From Nymphaea colorata (taxonomy: Eukaryota; Streptophyta; Magnoliopsida; Nymphaeales; Nymphaeaceae): DNA of 64,000 nucleotides. The notes below the pieces were generated by a model. That model had not been told where the DNA came from, ran no database searches, and worked only from the letters and a program-made list of their open reading frames with translations. Positions 47,311-59,087 of the stretch are shown one piece after another. The DNA lies in the NCBI RefSeq assembly GCF_008831285.2, contig NC_045151.1, positions 5,965,682-6,029,681 on the forward strand, in the 5' to 3' direction. How positions within the stretch are numbered: the first letter of the stretch is position 1; every line of letters begins with the position of its first letter. The position numbers and the translations under genes were made by a program.

Positions 47311-50300
47311 GGTGTTGTAATCACCCCAAATTTTTTCAAAAGACTGCGTTATTTTACCCAAGCACAAAACCCAAATTTAGGCGCAAGATTCATATCCAAA
47401 ATCCAATTCTCAGATCTAAAACCCAAAATTAAATCCAAATCAAGTATTTGAAACTCAAAGTAAAAAATCGAGTTCAAAAACAACAAAGTCTGGTGTTAAA
47501 AGTGCAGCGCACGCATAAACAGACCTCTCCATTGTTTTATGCTTCGTTCTTACACCAAAAATATGTTTTTGAAGCTCAACCCACTCACTAGAACACGTCG
47601 GTGGCTAAAAACGAGCGTGAAGCAGCTGCCCATTTTTAACAAAAACTTTTTACATATTTTAAATTAAAAAAATGTTTTATATAAAAAACATTCTTTATTT
47701 CATTTTATTAGATTTTACTTGATTTTATTTAAAAAGTTTTTTTTAATTAAAAAAAAAAAGAGAGTTTGCACGTCCTGTGACGCACAGTCGCGCGACGGTG
47801 CGTAGCGCACACGATCGCGTGAAGTGCTGCAGCATGCGGCAGCACTTTGGGCATTGTCGCTCGCGTTTTCCCAATGCAGGGCGCTGTTGCTTTTGTGACA
47901 CACATTTTTCTTTCACAATCATCATTGTCCATAAAAAAGGGGATCATATCCCAGTCAAATCAACTCATCTACTAAGCTACAGATTTGATCAAGCGCAATT
48001 CAGCCACTAGGTTCATAATATTCTAACGTTCGCTCAACCTGACCGCCAGGAAGAGAATCTTATGAAGCAAGCGCAATTCAGTCATTTGGCCAAGGGCTTT
48101 TCAAAGCAAGCTCAACCCAAACACTAGTTTGGAGAATTTTAACAAGTTCAAAATCCAGCCTTCGATGGAAACAAAATTTTCACCAAAAGACACTCGAGGT
48201 GATAGGGAGTTTTCTTGCCACAACCAATGAAGGAGCAATAGGGTTTCATTCTTTGTTTCAACAAAGTTAAACGAGCTGATGAAAGATTTTTCTTGGCAAT
48301 GCCACTTGTTATAGAGCAACCCATTCAGGAAATGGGTAAAACCTGAAATTATGAATAAAAGAGCAACCCACGGAGGTAAGAGATTAAATCTGCAATGCAA
48401 GCCAAGACAACCCATTTGAGGAGGGTTAAACCTGAATTCAATATTGGCAAAGCCATGCAGGCAACGGGTTAAACCTGCAACATAAGCTCAAACAACTCAT
48501 TCAGATAAGGGGTTAAGCCTAAAACATACTTCGAACATGTTTTATCTGAAAAAATTGTGGTGCTTATCTTTGTCACTAAGCACGTTTAACACCGGCTTAG
48601 TAACAAAGAGGGGCATCTATAATCACCCCAAATTTTTTTAAAAGACTACGTTATTTTACCCAAGCACAAAACTCAAATTTAGGCGCAAGATTCAAATTCA
48701 AAATCCAATTCTTAGACTCAAAACCCAAAATTAAATCCAAATCAATCATTTCAAACTCAAAGTAAAAAATCGTGTTTAAAAATGACAAAGTCTGGTGATA
48801 TAAGCACCGCACGCGTGTGCACAGGCCTCTCCATTGTTTTATGCTTCGTCCTCACACCAAAAATATGTTTTTGAAACTTAACCCACTCACTAGAACACGT
48901 GGGTGGCTAAAAACAAGCCCGAAGCAGCTGCCCATTTTTAACAAAAAAAAACTTTGAGGTTGAGACTTGTCCAAATCGGGAAAAACTCTCACGAATATGT
49001 TTATGTTAATTTGCATGTTATTTTGTGCTAGTTTCCTTTTTTGATCATCCTATTAGGAACCCAAATGAGCATCTTATCGTATGATTTTTTTTTTCTTCCA
49101 TACCTAATAGTGGAAGAAACATATTCCCTTGTAACAAATTAAGTAACTATGGTTTATATTCATATACCAAAAATATTTGAAATCATACTTTCCAAAATAT
49201 TTTCAGAAAACTCTTTCTAATATGGCTTTGGAGACTTAGCTTAGACTTTTACATGAGTTCAAGTCTCCCTCCCGCCTACATCAAACTTGAAGTCGGTTAT
49301 TTTAAGTTATTTCTTGATTTTTAATTTCATGAAGACATGTATGTATATACATGTTATATACATATATGTGCACATGATGATTCTCTTTATTCTTCTCTAT
49401 CTATGTTTCTACATTCTATTTTACAAATTTTCATATACACATGAATGCATATATATATATGTGTTCTATTTTCTCTTTCTTGAATCTTTTATTCAAGACA
49501 AATATCTTCCCTTACAAATTTTCTTATTTCTTTTCCTCTAAAAATCTCTCTCTTTATTCAAATCAAATATCATTTTTTTTACAAACTTTCATATATATAC
49601 ATATGTGATGGTATGTACACGTATATGTATATCATTTTTTATTTTTTTTCCTCTCTCTCTCTCCTTTTTTATGAGAGTATTTCATCTTTTTCATTCTTTT
49701 TAATATTTTTCTCTCATGATCTTTTTATTCGCCGACTTCACCAAGACCAAAACTCAAAGTAATGACCATATTGGAATCATGCTTGAGGGTCTACAACCCC
49801 ATTCTATTTTCAAAAACTTTTCTCTTTCATCAAAAATATTTATTACAAAAATCTTAGACGTATGCGATGGTAAGAATGTCTTTAGATGAATGTTGTGGTA
49901 GAAATGAATCATATATGATTAATGCATTTATGCATCTATATTCACTTAACACCACAAATGATCACAACAATATTTCTGAAAGAACTTAAGCAAGATAAAA
50001 TTGAGCTCTAACTAGGTAGTAACCGAATTAGAGCAAAATCTCAAACTTACTTAAAGTCTTAAGGGAACACTAAAATAACTTCAAATTGAATTTCCTAAGC
50101 TTTCCAAGTGATATTTACAAAGATTTCCCAATTCTAGTTTTCCTTAAAATATTTCACATTTTCAAGTAATGCTTTAAGAACATTTTCAAAAGTTTGAAAC
50201 ATCAAACTTTCAATATTACACCGCATATAGAATAAAAAAATTGTTCAAGCCAAAATAAAATGCATCGATAATAAACATATCCCTTGGATTGATTACCCTC

Positions 50301-50428
50301 GGTAAAGGTGCAGGGAATGGTCGATCCTCGTATCGACGGGCGAGTCTCTTTCTCTCTCATTTTCAAAACAAAACTCAATTTTCTAGAGCACTCCATCCAA
50401 AAAAAAAATTGGGGATGCAAACAGGTGT
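47311..50428 (+). mobile_element. LTR element E with TSD ggtgt, 5' LTR mostly deleted
   Basis: The element is 47316-50423. The TSD ggtgt lies at 47311-47315 and 50424-50428. The 3' LTR is 48618-50423 (about 1.8 kb, TATAATCACCCC...GATGCAAACA), preceded by the polypurine tract aaagaggggcatc. The 5' LTR keeps only its first 330 bp (47316 to about 47650) and then joins the 3' internal region. There is no protein-coding domain, only a degenerate 40-47-bp repeat array (48318-48534). LTR copies differ at many sites, so E is fairly old. Confidence 0.85.
48318..48534 (+). repeat. Degenerate 42-47-bp tandem array in element E
   Basis: Five units starting near 48318, 48365, 48409, 48452 and 48494. Each has the pattern aacccattcagg ... 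ggttaaacctgaa. Confidence 0.65.
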
Positions 50429-50468
50429 GACAATTATTAACTCTCTATATAAGATTGTGTCAACAACA

Positions 50469-53400
50469 TGCATTGAACTTGGCGGGTCGGGTCGAGTTAG
50501 GGTCCAGACCCGGACCCGACCCCCACTCGCGTAAGGGCCCGACGCGAGGCCCTTCTCCCTCGCCTTACCCTTCCTTCTTCGTCGTCGTCTCCTGGTGGTC
50601 TCCCGTGGCAGCGCAGAGGGAGGAGAGTGGCGGTCGGGTGGTGGTGCTGGAACGGCGACGGAGGTGGCAGCGGCGGCGGCGGCGGCGGCTTGGTAAACCC
50701 TCTCTCTCTCATGCGATTTTTCTTTCTCTGCCACTCATGCCCTTTTTTTTGTTTTTCTCTCTGCCGCACGTCCCCTCTTCTTCTCTCTCACCACTTTCTT
50801 TCCCCTCTTTCCGCTGGTTCTCTACCGCTCGACCCTCTTCTCACTCACCCGCACTCCCCCACCTGCTCTTTCTCTCTCTTCTCACCCCACGGCCGTTTTC
50901 CCCCTTGACCAAACCCCTCCTCTCTCTATCTCTCCTCTCTGTCAGCGTCCCTTTTCTCTGGTTTGTTTCGGTTTTTTTTTTCTCCCACTACTACCGTGGG
51001 TTAGCAACAGATTTTCTGTTGAACCTTTTTGGACGTGTGTTGGCTCTTTCCATGGTGTTTTGGGGTTGGATTGCGGTTTAGGGACGTTTTTCCCCTCTCA
51101 CCTGCTAGTAGGGCGTGTAGTGAGCAGCGACAGCAAGCAATCTCGAGCATTGGCACTTGATCGGACGTGTGAAGTGGTTGCTAGAAGGGTTGTAGTAGTT
51201 TGGACGCTTGTTTTGGGGTGAGCAATACCTAATCAAGCTCAAAGTAATGAATATTATCTTCTAAAGCATGTATAATTATTGTTCGAGCATGCTAGAGCTT
51301 AGAATTGATTATTTTGGGACGCATGTTAGTGATTCTGTTTTTGGGGGAAAACTTAGGATTTGCGTTGGAAAGTAATGATTCATGTATTTTATGATCGTTC
51401 AAGCATGATGGATTAATTTTCGAAGCTTTATGGAAACATGGTTGAGATTGTGGGGTTGTGGGGAAGTTTTAGAACCGTCTTAGGGAGTGTAGCGCAGACT
51501 TCGATGAACGGGTGTATCATGAAGTTAATTAAGGATATATGCGTATTGGGATGTGACTTGAGGTTGATGTCTTACTTAAAGAACGCCATTGAGGAAGGAA
51601 TTAGTGATGGATTGATTGATGGTTGAAGGCTTTGATATTTCGAGGCAACGTCAAGACGTAAAGGAGGAGGCCTATTGGAGTGCTTGTTGGTCGACGCTAC
51701 CTGTCGACACCCTCTTGAGGCGACGACACGTGCCTCAAGGATTTTATTTTTTGTATCTGTTCATTTCTGTTTGAATGGTGTAGGTATCTAGTAGAAACCT
51801 TATTCTTGTTTATGTTTACAAGTGCACCGGGCTCATCCCTCGACCTTGAGTTCGAAGCTTGAGGCATTTTGAAGAATTTGGTGAGCACGCCACAAGTATG
51901 GCAACTTTCCAGGCAAATTCCTGCCTGGGGCAATTGTGTGATTGGGTGCTCCTAGGATCAAGGGATCCTAGGATTGTGATGTTAATTGATTGACTGTGTT
52001 GTAATTGAGTATATGTATGTTGCTTACATGATATGAATGGGTTAGAAAGATTATTAGCCATTTGTTTTAAAAATGTTACGCATTGGCATGTGCATGCTAG
52101 AATTGATATCTGTTTAGGACAGATGAGGTGGGGTATCGAGTCGAGTGTCTCCTCGACCCCAATTGTGCATTAGAAAGCATCATAGAATGATAACTGCATA
52201 GGACAGCTACGAGCCAACCACAGATCGAGACTACTCTCTGTGGATTGGCTATGTTTTTCAAAGAGGTGATTGACGTGATTGATGTGATGATTGATATGAA
52301 TGTGTATGTCGTTGCATATGCATTGCCATGGACAATGATGCAAATGGATGTTTTGGAGGGTAGTTGTACCCGTAAGGTATGACGGCTAGCAATGACTGTT
52401 ACTGTATGTATAGACCTCATGTGAAGGTAATCGGAGGTGTGGGTGCATTCGTGAAGTGTACTAACCTCGTGTGCTAGCCAGTCATCTTGTGAATGTGTAA
52501 CTATAATGATAAGAATGACTAACTAAGAGATGAGAGGCCAGTGGGATGTGGCTATGTGTTTGGGAGACGTCCCCCTTGATTGCCACTGGTCTCGCCTGTC
52601 AGAGCACAGGCGGTGCAAGGCCCCAGGGTTCTGTTGTGTGTTGTGCTTGGAGCGTTGGGCTCCTGCCTTCCCAACCTGGGTGTCCTAGGGAAGGCTGAGT
52701 ATCTCACCTTGGACTTCACACATCCAGGGATGAGTGCTCTACCGCTGCAGCGGGTGAAATGGATCCATACTGTTATGGGCCACCACGGGGGTTGTCTCTC
52801 GGCTGTAGGCCACCCGCGGTGTGCACGTGCCTGTGTTGCACCCACAGGAACTGTTAATGCACTAAAGTTAATGAAAATGCAATGTGTTTTACAGAATGCA
52901 TGTGACTGACGTATATGTGATTGATATGAATGCAAGTATTATGTTTAAGCATGCTTCGCATGTGACTGATGTTATGTTAGTGTGACCATCAAGTGGCTTT
53001 TACGTGTTGTACTCTGACACGACATGACGATAGATGGGTTGATATTTGTTCTTTTATTTGAGTCTTACTTGAGAGGGTTTGGCATTTTCCTGGCTTGTTG
53101 CCATACTGCAAAGGCTGAGCCTTCAGTTGTTTTCTTTTTCAGGTTTTGGCGGACCCGGGGCAACAGGTTGAGCAGATGGCTTCACTCACGTCCTACTGGG
53201 GTGGTTTTGGGATTGTCGTTTGTAGTGCCGGCGCGTCATGTTTTGGTTTTGTTGATGTCTTATTTTTGTTAGACATCAATGTTATTGATTTTGGGGCATT
53301 TTGGTCATGCACATAGATGTGAATTTGTATGAAACAAAATGGTTATATCAATGAAAGTTCGCTCCATTGTTTTGTATTGTTTGGCTCATCGTCTTTTTGA

Positions 53401-53480
53401 ATTGTTGGGTAGTCACACCTCGATGCTTTATGTTTAGAAAAAAAAAATAGTTTGAGAGTTAAAAAGGTCGGGGTGTGACA
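50469..53480 (+). repeat. 5' LTR of chromovirus H
   Basis: About 3.0 kb, same layout as the Gyp1 LTR: GC-rich start (50480-50700), pyrimidine-rich tract (50700-51000), conserved hairpin core (52560-52800), end aaggtcggggtgtgaca. Confidence 0.88.
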
Positions 53481-53713
53481 GTTTTGGTATCAGAGCCAGG
53501 TTAACCCCATTATGGATGTGAGTTAAAGCCTATCTGTGAAGTCGTGTTGCCCAGGTACGCATTTGTTTGATTAGTTAGTTATTGTAGTTTTGGTTTTTCA
53601 AGTATAAGTATGTAATGTGATCTATGTTTTGAACTTCGTGCTAATGCACGTTGTGATTTAACTTGTGAGTTTGGTATTGGTCGCGATTTGAGATAAAGAT
53701 CTTGTTTATACAG

Positions 53714-54535
53714 ATGGAATATCATCGTAGGGGTAAGAAGCGAGCTGGGCCATCTTCAGAGGCACATAGAGAGCCCAGCCCAACCCATTCTGATGCGCAT
53801 ACTCCGCGGGGTGACAGTGCGTCAGAGCCCCAGTATGCCCAGCTAGGTGGGGGTGCCCAAACCCCACCGAGACAGACTCCGCCAGTGGATCAGCAGACTA
53901 TCTTGCTGACCACGTTGCAGACACTGACCACGTTAATGCAGTCTATGGTCGGTAATCAGAGGAGTGACGCATCTCCTTCGGGGGACACCAATGCTCCAGT
54001 TCGGGAGAAGGCAAGGACAGTGTCTTATCAGCAGTTTATGGCGATGCAGCCGCCTATCTTTTCAGGAGGGGGCAGTCATGACAAGGCGAAGGACTGGATT
54101 GAAGAGGTCGAACGTATTTTTGGGCTTCTGAAGGTGCCAGAAGAAGATAGAGTGAACTATGGCTCCTATTTGTTGAAGAGTGATGCCAAGAATTGGTGGC
54201 AATCAACTAGTGAGATTCGGTTCGCTGGCCAAGGGTCAATCTCATGGAAGCAGTTTAGAGATTCCTTCTTCAGCACATACTTTCCAGTGTATGCCAGAGA
54301 CAAGAAAATGCAAGAATTTCTAGATTTGCAGCAGAATGAGTCGAGCTTAGAAGAGTACATTACGAGATATCGGCACTTGGAGGTGTATTGCCCACACCTT
54401 TATGCTACGGATGAGGCCAGAGCGGGTAAGTTTGTGCGTGGGCTGCGAGATGGACTACGAAGCAAAGTGTTGACAAGTAGACCTCGTGACTTGGATGAGG
54501 CAGTTACAATGGCACGTTGCATAGAAGAAGATTAG
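53714..54535 (+). pseudogene. Chromovirus H gag
   Basis: ATG 53714 ([12 protein letters not shown]), the same start as Gyp1. The N-terminal 145 residues nearly match Gyp1. Then comes the retrotransposon Gag core absent from Gyp1: [72 protein letters not shown] and KFVRGLRDGLRSKV. A TAG at 54533-54535 stops it. The same frame reads on with gag sequence (VRTQKDHQKK...RRDDRTFRRNQ) to the truncation before the zinc knuckle. It would form capsid in an active copy. Confidence 0.9.
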
Positions 54536-54824
54536 GTAAGGACACAGAAGGATCATCAGAAGAAAGCAGGCCAGCTTTCACAAGGTGGACGGACACAGGT
54601 AAAGCGCCAACACTTTGCGGGCAGGTCAAGGCCTTATGAGAGGCGGGATGACCGAACTTTCAGACGGAACCAGTCTCTATATAATCAATGTCTTACTTTT
54701 GAGTAAAGCCCTTTACGACAAGACGTGCCTTATACCATTCGATGTTTTCTAATGAATCTCTCTTGGTTTTAAAAACCCATTTACAACCAATGGGTTTCAC
54801 ACCCTCAGGCAAGGGAACAATGTC

Positions 54825-55865
54825 TCATACGTCATTGTACATCATGGACTTTATTTCCTCATTCATGGCATCTATCCACTTATGAGATTTAGAACTCTTT
54901 ATCGCTTGCTGGAAGTTAATAAGATCATCTTCCATTAAGCCCGTATCAACATCATGCTCTTGGAGATAGACAAAATCATTTGAAATTGTACTTTTCCTAT
55001 CTCTAGTGGATCTCCTCAGTGGCACCTCTACTTGATTTTCTTGAGGTTGTTGAGTTTGTTCTTTAGTGGTTTGAATAGGAAGATCGTCATGATTGTCTTC
55101 TTCTGAATATGTTGATGGAACAATGGCAAGAACAAAAACCTGACTATTGCTTTCAACATCTGTATGAGTAGACCCACGTCTCTCTTCAAAGGCAATGCTT
55201 CTAACCTGATCACCTCCCCCAAACTCAATATCCTCAAAGAAATGGACATTTCTCGTTTCAAAGAAAGACTTACTGGATGGATTATAAAACTTATAACCCC
55301 TTGACCTTTCAGAATACCCAACAAAGTAACAGCTAACTGTCTTAGAGTCCAGTTTCCTTTCATTTGGCCTATATGGCCTCGCTTCAGTTGGACATTCCCA
55401 AATATGAAAATGCCTCATACTAAGCATTTTGTCTGTCCATAATTCATATGAGGTTTTTGGTACTGCTTTTGATGATACTTTATTTATAATATAAGCTGCA
55501 ATATTTAATGCCTCTCCCCAGAGGGACTCTGGTAAGGTAGAATGATTAATCATACTCCTTACGATATCCATAAGAGTCATGTTTTGTCCCTCAGCTACAT
55601 CATTCATTCTAGGAGAACCCGGCATGGTGTATTGAGGGACTATACCGCATTCCTCTAGGTACTTAGCGAAAGGCCCTGGACGTTGTTTACCTGATCCATC
55701 AAATCTATCATAGTATTCACCACCATGGTCAGATCTAACGGCTTTAATCATTTTGCCTAATTGATTCTCAACTTCGGCTTTAAATGATTTGAAAACGTCT
55801 AAGGATTGAGACTTCTCATGAATCAAATACAGGTAACCATAATGAGAATAATCGTCTATGAACAT
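54825..55865 (-). pseudogene. Copia I integrase
   Basis: 346 open codons: [14 protein letters not shown] (Asp), [19 protein letters not shown] (Asp), the [15 protein letters not shown] segment with the catalytic Glu, [39 protein letters not shown], and the start of the linker to RT. QNGVAERxN has become MNDVAEGQN, so the residue after the catalytic Glu is altered. Frame otherwise open. Confidence 0.87.
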
Positions 55866-55874
55866 GATAAAATA

Positions 55875-56321
55875 TTATTGTCCATTCCAACAAGCCATAG
55901 GGAATGAACCACAAACATCCATATGAATCAGTTCTAAGACGTCTAAAGCTCTATTTGTACCTGTTTTCTTAATGTTTGTTTGTTTTCCCTCTATACATTC
56001 AATGCAAACATTAAAGTCTGCAAAATCATGGGACTCAAGAATTCTATTCGACATAAGCCTTTTTATTATCTTTTCAGAGACATGTCCTAAGCGCCTATGC
56101 CACAACATAGCAAAATTCTCATTGGCTAATTTTCTTTTAGTATCACTAGACGTAACATGCAAGGTTTCATGATATGAAGCAACAGTATCAAGCAAATAAA
56201 TGTTATCGCTACTAGATAAAGAACCAGTAACTATCAAATTTAAGTGCAGAAACAACTTAAATTTACTATCTCCAAATGAACAATAATAACCAAATTTGTC
56301 CAGTAAAAAAATAGAAACCAA
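55875..56321 (-). pseudogene. Copia I GAG-pre-integrase
   Basis: NIYLLDTVASYHET, LWHRRLGHVSEKIIKRL and CIECIEGKQTNIKKTGTNRA (zinc-binding HHCC region), ending in LELIHMDVCGSFP. A stop at 55872-55874 separates it from the integrase core. Confidence 0.82.
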
Positions 56322-56328
56322 ATTCCGT

Positions 56329-56775
56329 CTAAAAGACAGTACTACATAAGTTTATGTCAAATTCAAATAACAACCAGTCTGTAATAATGACCGAAAAAAC
56401 TGCTATGGTTTCAACCTTCGCCTTCTTGCCATCACCCACATAGATGAACCTTTCAACATCATTTGGCATTCGATAATTTATGCAGCCTTGCATAGAAACA
56501 CTTAAGTAAGTAGTAGCACCTGAATCTACCCACCAAGTATTTCTGGGTACTGAGGTTAAATTAACCTCAGAACAAACCAAAGCGAGAAATGTACAATCTT
56601 TCTTCATATGACCTTCATCCTTACAAAAGAAGTTGCTTAATTGGTCTTCCTCATGCTTCTTCTGTTTTTTAATGGATGAATAGTCAACTGCAACTTCCTT
56701 AACAGTCTTTCTTTTCTTACTTTTAAAATTCGAACTATTTAACTCAGGAATAGTACTCAAATTTGCAGATATCAT
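56329..56775 (-). pseudogene. Copia I gag end and protease
   Basis: A knuckle-like FFCKDEGHMKKDC (the first Cys pair is incomplete: only one Cys before the GH), then protease WWVDSGATTYLSVSMQG. The N-terminal gag, about 250 residues in a normal copy, is not found between 56776 and 58800. Confidence 0.78.
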
Positions 56776-57399
56776 CAGATATCATGAAAACAGAACTCAC
56801 TGTACAAAAAACAAAAAACACCAAAAAAAACATGCTCACAATACATGTACAAAGATGAAATAACAAATACAAATGAATTTAAATACAATGGCCTAAATCC
56901 TATCACAAGGTACTGGTGCAACATTAATATCCAATCTTTGGATTGAAATATTAACTGCAAGTGGTATTCTTGGTCGACAATGAATATAGATAATTAGCCC
57001 TATCAAAGAACGAGCCCATCTTTGGATTGACTTACTATTCACATGGATACCTAAAAAAATATCACATATTCATTGTTCTGTATACTTAAACCTGACTAAG
57101 CAATAATCCTCCTTTGAGTTGATCATTACCCGCATGGATTAAGTATACTATCATCTAATGTTCGAAACAGGCAAATTCGTACAACAGAGGTCACTTTGGC
57201 GACACAAAATATAAACCTACTCATTTTGAACAATAGACATAACCAAAGATCAAATTCATAGTCCAAATATTCATCTATAGTACACCCATAATTTTAATAA
57301 CATGTAAAACATGATACATATATTAAAATTCACATATAAAATTGTCTTACATTGAATCCAAAACCAAATGATTCAATGAAATAGGCCCAAAAGAGTCCA
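56776..57399 (-). other. No gene seen (copia I leader side)
   Basis: AT-rich sequence where the gag N-terminal part would be expected. Nothing recognised. Confidence 0.4.
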
Positions 57400-57900
57400 A
57401 ATTTTATAAACCGGTATCATAATTGTGCTTAAGTGGATCAAGAACTACTGAATCGGCCTTAAAATGGCCCATATCGTTCTTAAACCGCAACTAAAATACC
57501 CACATGACCCTAAATAGGGCTGAACCGGTTTAAAAAATTAGACGAATCGGTCAAAAATAAACCGAATCGGTTCCAAAACCCACTGAAGCGTTTGAAAAAT
57601 GGTTAAGATCGGTTCTGAAACTGAATGAACCAATAAAAAAAAGCCTTGAATCGGTCTAAAAATCAACTGAATCGGTACTGGAAAGCATAAACCGGTTTGA
57701 AAATCAGCTGAACCGGTCTGAAAAACAGTTGAACCGTTCTTAAAATCAACTGAACCGGTCTGAAAATCAACTGAACCGCTCTGAACCGTTTTGAACTTGA
57801 ACTAAATCGGTTCTGAAAAGTACGAACCAGTTCTGAATCGAGTCGAATCGTCTTAAACCGAATGAAACGATTCGATTCTCTTCAGAATCAGTTTTAAAAG
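57400..57900. repeat. Degenerate 21-bp repeat field
   Basis: Many diverged copies of a word close to ctgaaccggtctgaaaatcaa, clearest at 57690-57790, where copies follow at about 21-bp steps. Confidence 0.7.
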
Positions 57901-57930
57901 AGAACCGTTTTACAAAGTTTAAAACATATG

Positions 57931-58105
57931 GATATGGTTCGGGTCCGACATGACCCGATCCGGATCTGAAAATCCGTATTTTCAAAATTTAATCCTTGTG
58001 GATACGGGTCAGGTCCGACGTCCCGACCCGGATTCGAAAGAACCGTATTCTCAAAATAACCATATGGATACGGGTCGGTCCAACATGACCCAACCCGGGT
58101 CTGAC
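57931..58105. repeat. 66-70-bp tandem repeat, 2.5 copies
   Basis: Units begin gata(t/c)gg at 57931, 58001 and 58067. Each contains gggtc(a/g)ggtccgac and ccgtatt(t/c)tcaaaat. Confidence 0.78.
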
Positions 58106-58119
58106 CCTCTTGCCCTTCG

Positions 58120-58640
58120 ACGGTTCGCAGGCAGCAGCTCCACCGCTCGCCTGCCGAACGGTGGGCGAATGGTGGAATGCCTCCGGCAGGCCACCCAACA
58201 GCGTGGGTGGCCGCCGGCGGGCTGCGCCAGGACGGCCGAAAGCCGTCTGTCGCCTATCGGCGACCGTCGCCCGCCTAAACCGGCCGGATTTCGGCCTTCT
58301 CCTTCCCATCCCCAAATCTGCCCCTTTTGTTCCTTTGGGCGGCTGCAACGGCAGTGAGGAAGCCACCGGCAGGCCACCCAACAACGTGGGTGGCCACCGG
58401 CGGGTTGTGCCAGGATGGCCGGAGGTTGGCCGTCGCCTAACGGCCGGCCGCCCCCTTTTCTTCCTGTTCCCCTTTTGTGGCTGCGACGGATGCCCGACGG
58501 CTTCCATCGCCCACACCGCCTGCTCGCCTCATGGTGGGTGCCGGTAGGTCGCCTCACGATGGCCTCCGTCCCCCACCAAAACGGTGGAATCGACCGTCGC
58601 CCAAAGCCTCACGGCCTCACCGACGGTGGCTTCCACTGTT
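58120..58640. repeat. GC-rich duplicated leader region
   Basis: A segment beginning ccggcaggccacccaaca occurs at 58183 and again at 58366, period about 183 bp. Frames are open on both strands because of base composition. No protein domain seen. Confidence 0.7.
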
Positions 58641-58816
58641 TCCTCAGCAATCCAAGAAATAACACGAGGGGTAGAGGGAGATGCAGCAGAGAATGGGAAA
58701 GGCTCGGCCCGACAAAAAAACAAACGCACAAATTCATCCAAAAATTATGCGGATGCAACAACAATTAACCTAAAAATTCAACGATTCAACAATGAACATA
58801 GGGCTCTGATACCAAT

Positions 58817-59082
58817 TGATGAGAGATTTCCCTCATGCATACACAAAACAAATATGCCCTACACAGAATCTTGTTCATGCTAAATCATTGAATCAAAACC
58901 TTAACTGTAGCAGAAGCGTACCTGAATCCATCTGAACAGCATGAACGGTAGATCGCAACAGGATTTTCCAGGGTCTGTGCGGCGCATGTGCGATCTCTCT
59001 CAAATGGGGAAGAGACAATCCTAGAAATCAATGTTTCAAGCAACCGTTGCACGACCCCAAAGACCACTATCATTTTATATCA
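58817..59082 (-). repeat. 5' LTR of copia I
   Basis: 266 bp with TGAT..ATCA ends. It is two bases from the primer site, as usual for this kind of copia. Confidence 0.65.
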
Positions 59083-59087
59083 AGAGT

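Larger units (their letters stand above)
44473..50437 (+). repeat. Gypsy solo LTR G with TSD attat, split by element E
   Basis: LTR parts are 44478-47315 and 50429-50432 (gaca), giving TGTAACG...GGTGTGACA, about 2.84 kb. The TSD attat lies at 44473-44477 and 50433-50437. It is Gyp1-related in length and end sequences, and shares the purine/pyrimidine tract and the conserved core at 46470-46720. No internal coding region is attached. The last four bases are separated by insertion of E with its own TSD. Confidence 0.85.
50469..54681 (+). mobile_element. Chromovirus copy H, 3'-truncated
   Basis: Plus orientation, Gyp1 family. 5' LTR about 50469-53480 (ends GTGTGACA), primer site TGGTATCAGAGCC after a 5-base spacer, gag from 53714. 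It breaks off at about 54681 inside the gag C-terminal region, against copia I in opposite orientation. The first bases of the LTR are diverged, so the left end is approximate. Confidence 0.87.
54682..59087 (-). mobile_element. Copia I, 3'-truncated, opposite to H
   Basis: Minus orientation: 5' LTR about 58817-59082 (TGATATAAAATG...CTCTCATCA), primer site TGGTATCAGAGCCC at 58801-58814, long leader with repeat arrays, then a gag remnant, protease, integrase and the first codons of RT at 54690-54820 (WVFKTKRDSLENIEWYKARL). It ends abruptly at 54682. Outer LTR border set by TGAT..ATCA ends only. Confidence 0.75.

Noticed and set aside
47777-48010. Palindrome gtgctgcag..ctgc.gcagcac and small frames in element E
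   Set aside because: Short hairpin in a GC island inside a decayed element. Nothing ties it to a function.
49287-49541. 84-aa frame within the E 3' LTR
   Set aside because: Low-complexity Phe/Tyr/Ile-rich translation of AT-rich LTR sequence.
58051-58557. 168-aa and 175-aa frames, with partners on the plus strand
   Set aside because: GC-rich duplicated leader. Open on both strands and repeat-derived.
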